This document shows positions 37,303 through 45,521 of a DNA stretch of 64,000 nt, piece by piece (the stretch's first letter is position 1; the number at the start of each line of letters is the position of its first letter). The notes below the pieces were generated by a model. It searched no databases. It was not told the DNA's origin and was given only the letters and a program-made list of their open reading frames with translations. Both the position numbers and the translations under genes were made by a program. Source of the DNA: Acidobacteriota bacterium (GTDB lineage: Bacteria; Acidobacteriota; UBA6911; JACQSX01). The stretch lies in NCBI GenBank assembly GCA_016211105.1, contig JACQSX010000016.1, positions 124,001 through 188,000 on the forward strand. Reading direction: 5' to 3'.

Positions 37303-38046
37303 TCAGTTGCCGAACATGGATCGGCTACGCGCGCTCAGTGTCTTGTTGGATCTCTGAAGCTGGCGTTGGCTGACTGTGAAGAGTTTGGCCGTTATGAGAA
37401 TCGAAGCATCGTAGGCATTGCGTTCGCGAAGAAGCTCAATAAGCCGCGTCTCGTGCCGCTTCAAGTGCGGGTTGTTTTTAACAAACTCTCCGGCCTTAGC
37501 TGTGACCTGCTTTGTAATTAAACGATCATTCATGTCCGCGTTCTTCAAATCTAGGACGTCGATCCAATCGGACAAGTTCCGCTGAATCTGTGCTCGCCAG
37601 AGATGTGCAAGATCTAGCGTCCGGTCCTTGACTCGCCTCTTGTACGCCGTCAAAGTCGCGGCTTGACGAAATCCGTTCGCGAGCGCGCGCAGGATTCTAC
37701 TTGTTTGGCCGTGTGGTGTAACGTCCCACTGGTGGATAAGATCCCGAAGCCAGCTCGACTGAAAAATAAGGTGTGGAAAGTGTGCGGCGAAATCACGAAC
37801 CACAGTCTCACGGGTCTTGGGCGGCTTAGGGTCCTTCTCGTAACAAAGCCGATAAATCTCAATAACTCTGGCGTCGAACGATTGAGCCGAAATTCGCCCT
37901 GATCCGCCTTTCTTCATCAAGTAGATCAATAACAAGTTCGGGGGTTCTTCTAGAAGGCACTTTTCCTTGAAAGGATCCTCTATCGGCAGGCTACTGAGAT
38001 CCGACAGCCGCACTTCTACAGGGTGACTTGGCTTTCCGTGTGACAC
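37303..38046 (-). CDS. Unknown protein of the integrative element
   Basis: A 247-residue protein that is mainly helical (DLIHQWDVTPHGQTSRILRA, LIELLRERNAYDASILITAK), basic and without membrane segments. No family recognised. It lies 120 bases upstream of the excisionase-like gene and may share its promoter region. Confidence 0.5.
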   Translation of the reverse strand: MSHGKPSHPVEVRLSDLSSLPIEDPFKEKCLLEEPPNLLLIYLMKKGGSGRISAQSFDARVIEIYRLCYEKDPKPPKTRETVVRDFAAHFPHLIFQSSWLRDLIHQWDVTPHGQTSRILRALANGFRQAATLTAYKRRVKDRTLDLAHLWRAQIQRNLSDWIDVLDLKNADMNDRLITKQVTAKAGEFVKNNPHLKRHETRLIELLRERNAYDASILITAKLFTVSQRQLQRSNKTLSARSRSMFGN

Positions 38047-38201
38047 GGCCCACCTCCCCGGCGTGGCAATCCCGCATTCGAGGTCAGACCGGCAGGCGGT
38101 TCGGGATGCAGCCGCTTTTCGCCCCGTCGAGCTATCCAGCCTTTAGGCTCTACATTGTATCATCACTTGACTTACTTACCGAAACAGTTTAGGTTAATAT
38201 C

Positions 38202-38369
38202 GTGAGGAAAGCTGACATTCGAGAATTCACAAGTTGGCTTGGCAAGCGCAGTTATAAGTCCCGGCTTGAACGATTGGGAATTGAAAGGCTGCGCGAGATT
38301 GCTCGCGAGAACGGCAAGCTCGGCGGGCGACCAAAAAAGTCCGAAACCAAACGAAAGGGAGAAAAATAA
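38202..38369 (+). CDS. Small basic protein translationally coupled to the integrase
   Basis: A 55-residue frame from GTG 38202: VRKADIREFTSWLGKRSYKS, then helices (RLERLGIERLREIARENGKL) and the basic tail GGRPKKSETKRKGEK. The TAA overlaps the integrase ATG (TAATG), a strong sign of coupling. It may regulate or assist recombination; no family named. Confidence 0.6.
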   Translation: MRKADIREFTSWLGKRSYKSRLERLGIERLREIARENGKLGGRPKKSETKRKGEK

Positions 38370-39691
38370 TGAGCACAGCATTAGATAACGTGGCTGTGTT
38401 TCCTGTGCCTGTCGAGGGAGAACCACAGGAAGAACAGCCCAAGAAGGACAGAGACAACGACGGCCTTCACAAGCGTCGAGGGATCTGGCATACGCGGGTC
38501 AAGGTAGAAGGTAGGTGGAAGGAGCTTTCGCTATCCACGCGCAACTATCAGGAAGCACGGAAAGAGCGTCAGAGGAAAATCGATGAATTCGAAGAGCGGC
38601 TGCGGCTGCCGGATCTGGCGAAGCTACCGTTTGAGAAAGCTGCCGAACTGTGGCTTGGCGAACGTAAAAAGTTGGTAGCTTGGAATACGTACCGAATCGA
38701 CAAGGAACGCCTGAAACCGTTGGAGCAGAAGTTCAGAGGCAAGAAACTGTGCGAGATTGCGTCTCAGGACTTGCGAGCTTATCAGTTGCTCCGAATTGAG
38801 AAGGTCAGCCCACGAACGATCAACCTTGAGTTGAAAGTCATGCGGCAGCTTCTCCGTACGGCTCACCTCTGGTCCCGCATGGTTGATGATTACAAGCCGC
38901 TAAGGGAAAACAGCAAAGGTCCCGGACGCGCGATGACACCGGAACAGGAAGCCAACTTGTTCGCTTGTGCTCAAAAGAGTCTCTACCTCTCCGCTGCGTT
39001 CTACGCGGGCATTGTGGCCGCGAATACAACAATGCGCGGCTGTGAATTGAAGGGCCTTCAATTGCGCGATGTGGACTTGATTAACCGTACCTTAGTTGTC
39101 AGGCGCAACAGCACCAAGACGGACGCCGGATGCAGACTCATCCCTCTCAACAACGCCGCTGTGTGGGGTGTGACGCGGCTTCTCGAACGCGCGCAGCTAC
39201 TCAAGGCGACTGACCCAGAGCATTACCTGTTTCCATCGTTTCGCTGTAGGCACACGAAGGAAGGTCACGCAGCCGGATCAGGTTATGATCCAACGAAACC
39301 CATGGTCTCTTGGCGTTCTGGCTGGCGCACCCTGACATCAAACGCCGGGTTAAAGGGTTTGCGTTTTCATGATCTCCGGCACCATTCGATCACAAGGCTT
39401 GCCGAAGCGGGAGTTCCAGAGCAAACTCTTATGGCAATCGCAGGCCACGTCAGCAAATCGATGCTGGAACACTATTCACACACATCCGGCTGCAAGCCAA
39501 ACGTGCCGCAGTGGATGCGCTGGACACGTTTAACGCTGTCCCTACAGTGCAGCAGCCGTCAGCAGAGGTCCCAACAGATAGCCCGGATTCGGTGTAGTAC
39601 GACATGGCAAGCCGCAAGTCCACACGAATGTCCACACGAACCTGCCACTGTCCACACGTTTCCGACAGTAGCACGCAGACACATGGAGTGA
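38369..39691 (+). CDS. Tyrosine site-specific recombinase (integrase), C-terminus frameshifted
   Basis: Integrates and excises the element at tRNA-Val. An N-terminal SAM-like core-binding domain spans about 90-170. The catalytic residues are Arg in TTMRGCELKGLQLRDVD, Lys in RRNSTKTDAGCRLIPL, HDLRHHSITRLAEAG, the second His in AGHVSKSM and the nucleophile Tyr in LEHYSH. Right after it a (CA)4 run at 39477-39484 shifts the frame. With (CA)3 the natural end HIRLQAKRAAVDALDTFNAV would follow, with a stop at 39597. The present frame adds a meaningless tail to 39691. Confidence 0.92.
   Translation: MSTALDNVAVFPVPVEGEPQEEQPKKDRDNDGLHKRRGIWHTRVKVEGRWKELSLSTRNYQEARKERQRKIDEFEERLRLPDLAKLPFEKAAELWLGERKKLVAWNTYRIDKERLKPLEQKFRGKKLCEIASQDLRAYQLLRIEKVSPRTINLELKVMRQLLRTAHLWSRMVDDYKPLRENSKGPGRAMTPEQEANLFACAQKSLYLSAAFYAGIVAANTTMRGCELKGLQLRDVDLINRTLVVRRNSTKTDAGCRLIPLNNAAVWGVTRLLERAQLLKATDPEHYLFPSFRCRHTKEGHAAGSGYDPTKPMVSWRSGWRTLTSNAGLKGLRFHDLRHHSITRLAEAGVPEQTLMAIAGHVSKSMLEHYSHTSGCKPNVPQWMRWTRLTLSLQCSSRQQRSQQIARIRCSTTWQAASPHECPHEPATVHTFPTVARRHME
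39617..39657 (+). promoter_or_regulatory. Candidate integrase arm-type sites, right end
   Basis: AGTCCACAC (39617-39625), TGTCCACAC (39629-39637) and TGTCCACAC (39649-39657) are direct repeats with 12- and 20-base steps. They match the boxes at 30123-30142. Confidence 0.6.
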
Positions 39692-39779
39692 CCCGCACGC
39701 GCTCAGACCTTGTCTGGTTGCGGGTTTGCAGGATACTGTGGGATACGGCTGGATACTGCCGGATCGTCCCCTCGGGTTA

Positions 39780-39826
39780 CTTACAAGCAGGAGGTCGGTG
39801 GTTCGAGCCCACCAGCGCCCACCAAT
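39780..39826 (+). repeat. attR: right 47-bp attachment repeat
   Basis: Perfect copy of 30032-30078 (anticodon loop to just past the CCA). It has no tRNA 5' half, so it is not a functional tRNA gene. Confidence 0.93.
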
Positions 39827-40060
39827 GTTTTCAAGGATTTACGGCCTATTTTTGCCCGCTGCGAAAAGCAACTGTAGTTAAAATCGTAGATACCCAATCC
39901 TCGTAAGATATTCGCGCTCAATCGCTCGCTTGATCCTCCGTGCATTTTTCGGACGCGTTTTTCTGTAGGGTGTTGAAGGTGATGCTCCCGTCTGATCCTT
40001 TCGAGAAGTTTCTCTGCAGTCCAACAATTTTGATCCGGATGGTCCGAGACGTAGTGGGAA

Positions 40061-40489
40061 CTATGGTGTGGGTTCAAAGTAGAGACACTCGTGTCTTTCT
40101 CGAAAAGCTACCTGCACCTGTTCGAAGAATGAATGTCTGCCAAGAATCTCGCGACTTACATGAGGCTCGGGATCGCTAAAAACCACCCTGCATGGAAATC
40201 TGCGGCCAAGGATTTCGAGTTCGATGTCATGAAGGCGCCCTGTTAGTCTTCCGCCAGCAAGTCCACCAAGTTCAATTGGTGGACCGCTTGAAATGTCGAT
40301 CCCTAGCCCACGTGCACGGATTCCATTGAATAGGCAATAGGCTGCCCCGGAATCAACCAACGCGATGGTTTCTTCGGCTCCGCCTGGACCGATCAATCGC
40401 ACATCCAGGACGGGGTAGGAGAGATTATCACTTTGGTGGAGTCGATATTGCCTGTATGGAATGACGTGGGAAAAGCGAAGCGTGCTCAC
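40061..40489 (-). CDS. Retropepsin-like (clan AA) aspartic protease
   Basis: A 142-residue single-domain protein that would work as a dimer, as retroviral proteases do. The active-site motif is ALVDSGAAYCLFN (DSGA in place of DTGA) at about 44-56. A second hydrophobic-glycine element is near the C-terminus (ISREILGRHSFFEQ-like; here VSREILGRHSFFEQ). The start overlaps the upstream gene by ATGA. Targets are unknown; the neighbouring DUF5678-like protein is a possible partner. Confidence 0.75.
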   Translation of the reverse strand: MSTLRFSHVIPYRQYRLHQSDNLSYPVLDVRLIGPGGAEETIALVDSGAAYCLFNGIRARGLGIDISSGPPIELGGLAGGRLTGRLHDIELEILGRRFPCRVVFSDPEPHVSREILGRHSFFEQVQVAFRERHECLYFEPTP

Positions 40490-40899
40490 AGTCCCATAAA
40501 GTGGTATCTGATGGGCTCATCAGGCACATGGATAATGAATGGTACTTCGATTCCAGAGTGAATCGCGGTGCGACGGACGGTCAGATAGTCCAGGCCGTGC
40601 GCTATCACTCGCTCACCCTCTACCACCACCCACTGGCCTCGATATCCTTCCTGGTTTTCGTTCAGCCAAGCAACTTCACGAGTTCTCGTTGGAGCCGGTC
40701 GCCTACTCTCAGCCTCAGTGGTGACACCCCAGAGCAGCAATAGTGTCGTTGTCACAGAAGATATATTGGGTGCAAGATCCGCCAAGCCGCTGTAGAGGTA
40801 GCGGAGACCACTAGAAGCAGAAGTACTCAGACTGGTCTGGCGATTACCAAGATCATACTCATCGGTGGAGCCCACTGCTTCGGAATTAAGTCCGTTCAT
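40486..40899 (-). CDS. DUF5678-like domain protein
   Basis: The C-terminal ~55 residues fit the DUF5678 pattern: WLNENQEGYRGQWVVVEGER, VIAHGLDYLTVRR and IEVPFIIHVPDEP. The N-terminal 75 residues are unassigned, with one weak hydrophobic stretch (SSVTTTLLLLWGVT). It overlaps both neighbours by 4 bases, so the three genes form one operon. I recall DUF5678 proteins occurring next to retropepsin-like genes elsewhere (memory, unchecked). Confidence 0.65.
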   Translation of the reverse strand: MNGLNSEAVGSTDEYDLGNRQTSLSTSASSGLRYLYSGLADLAPNISSVTTTLLLLWGVTTEAESRRPAPTRTREVAWLNENQEGYRGQWVVVEGERVIAHGLDYLTVRRTAIHSGIEVPFIIHVPDEPIRYHFMGL

Positions 40900-41264
40900 T
40901 TTGGCTCTTTCAGATCCTCTTTTACAGCTATATCGCCGCTTTCAGTCATTGTTTCATAGATCTCATCGACGTTCTGCTTGAGTCGGAGAAAAGTATCCGC
41001 AGCCATCCCAAATTGCTCAAAAACCTTTACGTGCAGTTCAATCTCCTCATTCGGGACTGCCTGGCTTATTTTTCTTCGCCTAATATTTTCCACCAACTCA
41101 TGCATCTCGACAAAGCCCACATCCATGACAACTTCGCCACCCACTCTGCTGAATCCGACCCAATGCGCAGTTTTCGGTGGCTGATCCGGGACCAACAGAT
41201 GACGAACGACTTTCATTCGCCTCCGCTCTTGCATCGGTTTGTCCTGCTTTGCATCTCGCTTCAT
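40896..41264 (-). CDS. Unknown protein, first gene of the protease operon
   Basis: A 122-residue protein with a basic N-terminus, then strands (AHWVGFSRVGGEVVMDVGFV) and a C-terminal helix (FGMAADTFLRLKQNVDEIYE). The plan is faintly like DUF3467, which I cannot confirm. Its stop overlaps the DUF5678-like start (ATGA). Confidence 0.5.
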   Translation of the reverse strand: MKRDAKQDKPMQERRRMKVVRHLLVPDQPPKTAHWVGFSRVGGEVVMDVGFVEMHELVENIRRRKISQAVPNEEIELHVKVFEQFGMAADTFLRLKQNVDEIYETMTESGDIAVKEDLKEPK

Positions 41265-41337
41265 ATTAGCGCATCATAACGCACATCCGACAAATGGCAT
41301 ACAAGAAGGTGGAGGGACAATGGCCAGCGTGCTCTCT

Positions 41338-42597
41338 CTATCGCAGCCCGGATAGAGGCATTAGTGTTTTGAGGTAGTACACCAGCTCAAGATCGCTAAG
41401 ATACCGGATCCCAAGTTTATAAGTCTTTGGAACTTTATGGATTACAGCCTGGATCATAACCGCACAGATCCCATTGTGGGTCGATTGCTGCCGCTTCACG
41501 ACGAATTGGCGTCCCTGGGAGTGGGTCGAGTCTGGGAACCGACGTCCGAAACGGGACTGCTCCTCAAAAATTCGTTTGCCTTCGGTGCGGATGTTGAAGT
41601 TGATACCATTTGCCGAAAAGTAAGCGTTCAACCTCTGTACCGTTTCCTGAAAAATCTTGATCTTGTAAGCGTTCAACTTCATTGGCGATTCCAGGCCAAG
41701 TTGGAATATTTTTCGGCCCATGGATAGACAGGAACGAATCGACTCGTCTGAACCTATTATCACCTCCGCCCGGCGGGATCGTGGATCAATAATCGTCCCA
41801 AAGCAATAGTCTCCATGCCGCCAAGACTCGGCGAGCATAACGTAAATTCCAATGATGTCGAAGAGGACGATCTCACCGTGGAAGACCTCTCGTTTGCCAT
41901 CAGTGGCCACAAAAATCCGATGACGGGGCATATCAGATTGTGCAATCGCCAACAGGGTCGAAGCCTGGTCATGAGTGCTGCTAGAAACGCCTGCTATCAG
42001 GGAACGTATGGGGTCGATGCATTCTGCGAACAACCGTTTGTCTTCACAACCCAACTTCAAAGCTAAGTAGTTGAACACGATCTTGAGAACACCACGCATC
42101 GCTTTTTGGTTCGCAAGAAATTCCAAGCCGTGGGAAGTCGAGGTCAAGATTTCCTCCTCCACTGTTTCTCCAACAAGCTGGAATTTACCTTGGCCGCGTC
42201 TCTCGCGGAGTTTCCGCTCAAATTCATCGGCGTCGAATTGCCCGAATTGGCGGAACTCAGTCTCTGATACTGGAATGATTGGACTTGGAAAAATTAATCC
42301 AGCCTTGTTGTAGCCGACCTTTTTACCTCGCCATGGATCGCTCTCTCCGAGGGCGCGGCCCTTCGGTAGCTGCCCATCTCGGTCAGCAACCTCCCAGAGG
42401 ATCCGGTAAAACTCCATTGCGGAAACCAAGGGAGCATCAATCTCATGGCCCAGGCGGTCGTTGCAGGGCTTACACACACATGAGATTGTCTGATCCCAGC
42501 CGAGTGCAGCTTGCAGAACGTGTTCGGCAGAAGCACCCTTGCTGGAAAGAGTTTTCCTGCAATATATGCAGCGTCGTTGATTGCTAACATCTGTCAT
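41338..42597 (-). CDS. HNH_5-type endonuclease-like protein
   Basis: The N-terminus has a zinc-binding HNH motif: RRCIYCRKTL, GASAEHVLQAALGW and CVCKPCNDRLGHEIDA, covering residues 8-51. The other ~360 residues carry no domain I can name (SHGLEFLANQKAMRGVLKIV, IIDPRSRRAEVIIGS). Similar proteins occur in defence-rich islands, so a DNA-targeting role is possible. It faces away from a broken ATPase gene 70 bases off. Confidence 0.7.
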   Translation of the reverse strand: MTDVSNQRRCIYCRKTLSSKGASAEHVLQAALGWDQTISCVCKPCNDRLGHEIDAPLVSAMEFYRILWEVADRDGQLPKGRALGESDPWRGKKVGYNKAGLIFPSPIIPVSETEFRQFGQFDADEFERKLRERRGQGKFQLVGETVEEEILTSTSHGLEFLANQKAMRGVLKIVFNYLALKLGCEDKRLFAECIDPIRSLIAGVSSSTHDQASTLLAIAQSDMPRHRIFVATDGKREVFHGEIVLFDIIGIYVMLAESWRHGDYCFGTIIDPRSRRAEVIIGSDESIRSCLSMGRKIFQLGLESPMKLNAYKIKIFQETVQRLNAYFSANGINFNIRTEGKRIFEEQSRFGRRFPDSTHSQGRQFVVKRQQSTHNGICAVMIQAVIHKVPKTYKLGIRYLSDLELVYYLKTLMPLSGLR

Positions 42598-42666
42598 CGT
42601 TCGGGTGCGATTACAATCTCTGCATCCTCGTCAGATCTGCGCCGCGAACCGTTTGCCTGATCTTCG

Positions 42667-43353
42667 ATGTTTCTGCGGTCACTTACAGAGACGTCAAAGG
42701 TCGCAGGTGAGCAGCTCCTGAACCGCGATTTTGAGCGACATTTTGCGGAAGAGTGCAAGGTATTGAATGCCCCGGCAGTGACGCTACAGTTTCCGGGCCG
42801 ACAGGGCCAGGTTACCCGGGAGAAGGCGGTTGTCAGCGGCGAGCGTCGGCCCAGCGATGTGCTCTCTGAGGGAGAGCAAAAAGTCATCGCACTCGCGGAC
42901 TTCCTGGTCGAAGCGTTGCTAAAGCCACCAGCTCCGGACATTTTCGACGATCCGATCAATAGCCTGGATTATAAGCGGATGGCGGAAGTGGTGAATCGGA
43001 TAGCGGTTCTAAGCGATACACGTCAGGTTATCGTATTCACCCACAACATTTGGTTCACCACCGAATTGCTCGCGCGGTTTGAGAGGCGGCCGCAAGACTG
43101 CTCGTACTACGACGTGGCGCGTGACGGCACCAACATAGGAATAGTGAGCAAGGGCAGCCACCCGCGATCGGACACCGTTTCCAATTTGCGCGGGCGAATC
43201 AATGCTTTGATTCAGTCGGCGGAAAAGGCATCGTGGGAAGTGGAAGCAGCGCTCATCGAGAAGGGATACGACCTGATTTGGAATATCTGTGAAGTCATTG
43301 TTGAGCAGGAACTGTTTCAAGGTGTAACGCAGCGCTATCAGCCGAGCTGCTGA
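42667..43353 (+). pseudogene. AAA/ABC-type ATPase fragment (RloC/AAA_13-like)
   Basis: Only the C-terminal ATPase part is present: signature VLSEGEQKVIALADFLVEAL, Walker B APDIFDDPINSLDYKRMAEV and His switch VIVFTHNIWF. The Walker A and coiled-coil N-terminal half are missing: an in-frame stop lies just before the first ATG. The end (FQGVTQRYQPSC) also looks cut. It is probably the remnant of an SMC-like defence ATPase. Confidence 0.65.
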
Positions 43354-43362
43354 GAACGTGCG

Positions 43363-43623
43363 TCACTTAATCAGCTTCAATCTTCGCAGATCTGCCTCAG
43401 TCCACCCGGTGTCATTCAACATGCCTTGCAAAAGCTTCGGGCCAAATGTCTTTTGCGAATGAAAGTGGACGCTGACCCGGCCGCCTGGGCTCTGGCCCTT
43501 CAAGTAAACAGTAATCGATCCCCGTCTTGTGTGTGGCTTCCAGGCGTCGCGTTCCAAAGCCCGGGCAAACTCGGAAGCTGTGATATTTCTTATCTGGTTC
43601 CAGACATGCTTGGGAAAGGCCAT
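43363..43623 (-). CDS. hicA: HicA-family toxin, active-site variant
   Basis: An 86-residue double-stranded-RNA-binding-fold mRNA interferase-like protein. ITASEFARALERDAW and RVSVHFHSQKTFGPKLLQGM, then GWTEADLRRL, fit HicA. The usual catalytic GSH is GSI here (RRGSITVYLKG), so the His is replaced; activity is uncertain. It overlaps the hicB end by 34 bases, in the order antitoxin then toxin. Confidence 0.72.
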   Translation of the reverse strand: MAFPKHVWNQIRNITASEFARALERDAWKPHTRRGSITVYLKGQSPGGRVSVHFHSQKTFGPKLLQGMLNDTGWTEADLRRLKLIK

Positions 43624-43907
43624 TGAAGAGTGATTTCGTGGACCATCCAGGCGGGTACTTCAGGGAAGGCTTGCTCCCGTTCGATGGTGGGATCTGGTCC
43701 TATCGGGATGGGCTCGCCGGCTTTATACAAAGAATCTAGGTAGGCGATGACTGCGTCTTTGGCATTTTCCAATGCTTCGCCCTCTGTGGAACCGCCGACA
43801 TGGAGCCCCTTTAGCCCAGGGCAATAAGCGTGAAAGGAGTCCCCGTCTCGCTCCAGCACAACCGTCACCTTCAAAGTCAAAACCTGTGTAGGTCGATCTC
43901 TCCGCAT
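43590..43907 (-). CDS. hicB: HicB-family antitoxin
   Basis: RNase H-like partial fold: LTLKVTVVLERDGDSFHAYC, PGLKGLHVGGSTEGEALENA and KDAVIAYLDSLYKAGEPIPI. These are the HicB signatures. ATG at 43907 has GAGG nine bases upstream; 43913 is an alternative. No DNA-binding domain is attached, so it is the short form. Confidence 0.8.
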   Translation of the reverse strand: MRRDRPTQVLTLKVTVVLERDGDSFHAYCPGLKGLHVGGSTEGEALENAKDAVIAYLDSLYKAGEPIPIGPDPTIEREQAFPEVPAWMVHEITLQWPFPSMSGTR

Positions 43908-44141
43908 CCCCATGTTCCTCAACGGTTCAAACCTGCTCTAAAAAACATGCTATCACAGTCTGGCTGGTCTCATGGCAATTTGAGAAATAGATTTCCAATG
44001 AAGTCTCCCATTTTTCTCAGCAGGTTCCAGTGATGATGAAAGATTTGCGGGTATGGTTTTCCCACGGGCAACACCTCGCTGTGGTACATTTCAGCTTTGC
44101 AATCTTAATTGCAGGTTCCTCTCATTGATAAGGAAGTGGCA

Positions 44142-44276
44142 ATGCGCGAGGAGATAGTCAGACGACTGCTGCTCTCAAAGCAATTCCTTCTTGGCAGCAG
44201 TGGCCCGTTGAGTAGGGAAGCTGAACCGTATGAGATGTCCAACTGTCATCCGCGCCACGTGAGACCGAGTTTGTGA
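44142..44276 (+). CDS. Small open frame, possibly a truncated gene
   Basis: 44 residues from ATG 44142 with AAGGA seven bases upstream: MREEIVRRLLLSKQFLLGSS followed by a short tail. The start resembles the first helix of larger mobile-region proteins, so it may be a cut-off 5' end. Low support. Confidence 0.3.
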   Translation: MREEIVRRLLLSKQFLLGSSGPLSREAEPYEMSNCHPRHVRPSL

Positions 44277-44534
44277 AAAAGTACTTCCCTCATCTTCTTA
44301 AACAATAAGGATGTAACCCGGGATCAGATCCCTGGAGAGAAAAAAGTTGTGGAAAAGTAGCTGTTTCATGGCAAGGAAAGAAAAAAAGTGCCAAAAAACA
44401 AACAAAAAAGGCCTGATGGGAAAGTGGGAAACTCCTAAAAAGCAGGCAGCTTCCAACTTTCCCACAGGGCCACCGTAATAACGAGACAATAGGCGGTCAT
44501 TTTTACGTTGTGATTTAGCATAAGTTGTATTGTA
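44277..44534. other. Non-coding stretch before the tacAT-like operon
   Basis: A-rich DNA with TTTCCCACAGGGCCAC at 44457-44472 and a related TTTTCCCACGGGCAAC at 44058-44073 (direct repeats about 400 bases apart). GGGAAAGTGGGAA near 44418 forms a partial dyad with the former. No gene seen. Confidence 0.35.
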
Positions 44535-44563
44535 TTGACACATTGCATACATGACTGTATATT
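44535..44563 (+). promoter_or_regulatory. Sigma-70 type promoter of the tacAT-like operon
   Basis: TTGACA at 44535-44540, a 17-base spacer, then TATATT at 44558-44563, close to consensus. GTATACAGGAG follows, with the RBS before the ATG at 44587. GCATAC/GTATAC half-sites overlap the promoter and could be the antitoxin operator. Confidence 0.75.
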
Positions 44564-44586
44564 GAACGTGTATACAGGAGAAGAAT

Positions 44587-44868
44587 ATGCCTAGTCCTAG
44601 AACCGTGTTGCGGGATGTGACCATAAACCTTCGGGCGAATAGAAGACAGCGCGCGATCATCGACCGGGCGGCCGAAACGCTCGGGAAAAACCGCTCTGAT
44701 TTCATGCTGGAAGTGGCCAGCCGCGAGGCGGAAACGGTCCTGCTCGATCAGCGGTATTTCCAACTTGATGAGAAGGAATTCAAGAAATTTTGTGCCGCGC
44801 TCGACAAGTCGCCCGTTGAAAACCCGCGTCTTCGCAAGCTTCTTCTCTCAAAAGCTCCCTGGGAGTAA
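44587..44868 (+). CDS. DUF1778 (TacA-type) antitoxin
   Basis: A 93-residue ribbon-helix-helix antitoxin: RDVTINLRANRRQRAIIDRA followed by AAETLGKNRSDFMLEVASRE. A C-terminal toxin-binding tail follows (LDEKEFKKFCAALDKSPVEN). The stop overlaps the toxin ATG (TAATG). It probably represses the promoter at 44535 with the toxin. Confidence 0.9.
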   Translation: MPSPRTVLRDVTINLRANRRQRAIIDRAAETLGKNRSDFMLEVASREAETVLLDQRYFQLDEKEFKKFCAALDKSPVENPRLRKLLLSKAPWE

Positions 44869-45380
44869 TGGCCGGAGCGGACGATATAATAGCACCGGAA
44901 AAGCTGACGCTGGAACATGACGTTTCCGCGTTCAACTCCGGTGAGAATGCTCTTGATGACTGGCTGAAACGCCGCGCCTTGGCAAACGAGGAGTCTGGCG
45001 CTTCGCGGACATATGTAATCTGCGCCGGCGGCCGCGTGGTCGGTTATTATGCGCTGGCAAACGGGGCCATTGCGCACACCGGGGTCATAGGGCGCGTCCG
45101 CCGCAACATGCCGGACCCCATTCCCGTGATGGTATTGGGGCGGCTTGCGATCGATCAGGCTTATCAGGGTCGCCGCCTCGGGGCAGCTCTGCTGCGCGAT
45201 GCCATCCTTCGCACGCTGCAGGCTGCCAAGATTGCCGGCATCCGCGCCATCTTGGTCCATGCGATTTCCGAGGACGCAAAGAAGTTTTACCAACGCTGCG
45301 GTTTCTCTCCCTCTCCCGTCGATCCCATGACGCTGATGATTACCGTGGCCGACGCGGAAAAATCCCTCCGCGGAAAATAA
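44868..45380 (+). CDS. GNAT-family (TacT-type) acetyltransferase toxin
   Basis: Acetylates the amino acid on charged tRNA and so blocks translation (known for TacT). Motifs are SGENALDDWLKRRALANEES, the acetyl-CoA loop YQGRRLGAALLRDAI (about 95-109) and the catalytic Tyr in AKKFYQRCGFSP. 170 residues. Paired with the DUF1778 antitoxin in one operon. Confidence 0.9.
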   Translation: MAGADDIIAPEKLTLEHDVSAFNSGENALDDWLKRRALANEESGASRTYVICAGGRVVGYYALANGAIAHTGVIGRVRRNMPDPIPVMVLGRLAIDQAYQGRRLGAALLRDAILRTLQAAKIAGIRAILVHAISEDAKKFYQRCGFSPSPVDPMTLMITVADAEKSLRGK

Positions 45381-45521
45381 GATCAACCCCAATTCACTGT
45401 GTCAGTTTTTGTGCCACTTTTGCCATCGAACTCGGTCGCTTTTCATCCTCTATATCCATTTATTCCACTTCTTAGAGAATTGCTGGAAACTAAGGCAGGA
45501 TGTGGGTTTCTGAGCTAACGT

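Larger units (their letters stand above)
30032..39826. mobile_element. Integrative element in tRNA-Val, about 9.75 kb
   Basis: Bounded by 47-bp perfect direct repeats, with a tyrosine integrase reading toward the right end. Core genes on the minus strand are a DUF3987-type protein, an excisionase-like protein and small regulators. The left arm carries secreted and lipoprotein cargo. No conjugation, relaxase, capsid or packaging genes were recognised, so transfer would need a helper (inference). Confidence 0.88.

Noticed and set aside
39781-40077. Minus-strand frame ending GAGGLEPPTSCL over attR
   Set aside because: Its end is antisense tRNA sequence and the remainder matches no family; no RBS.
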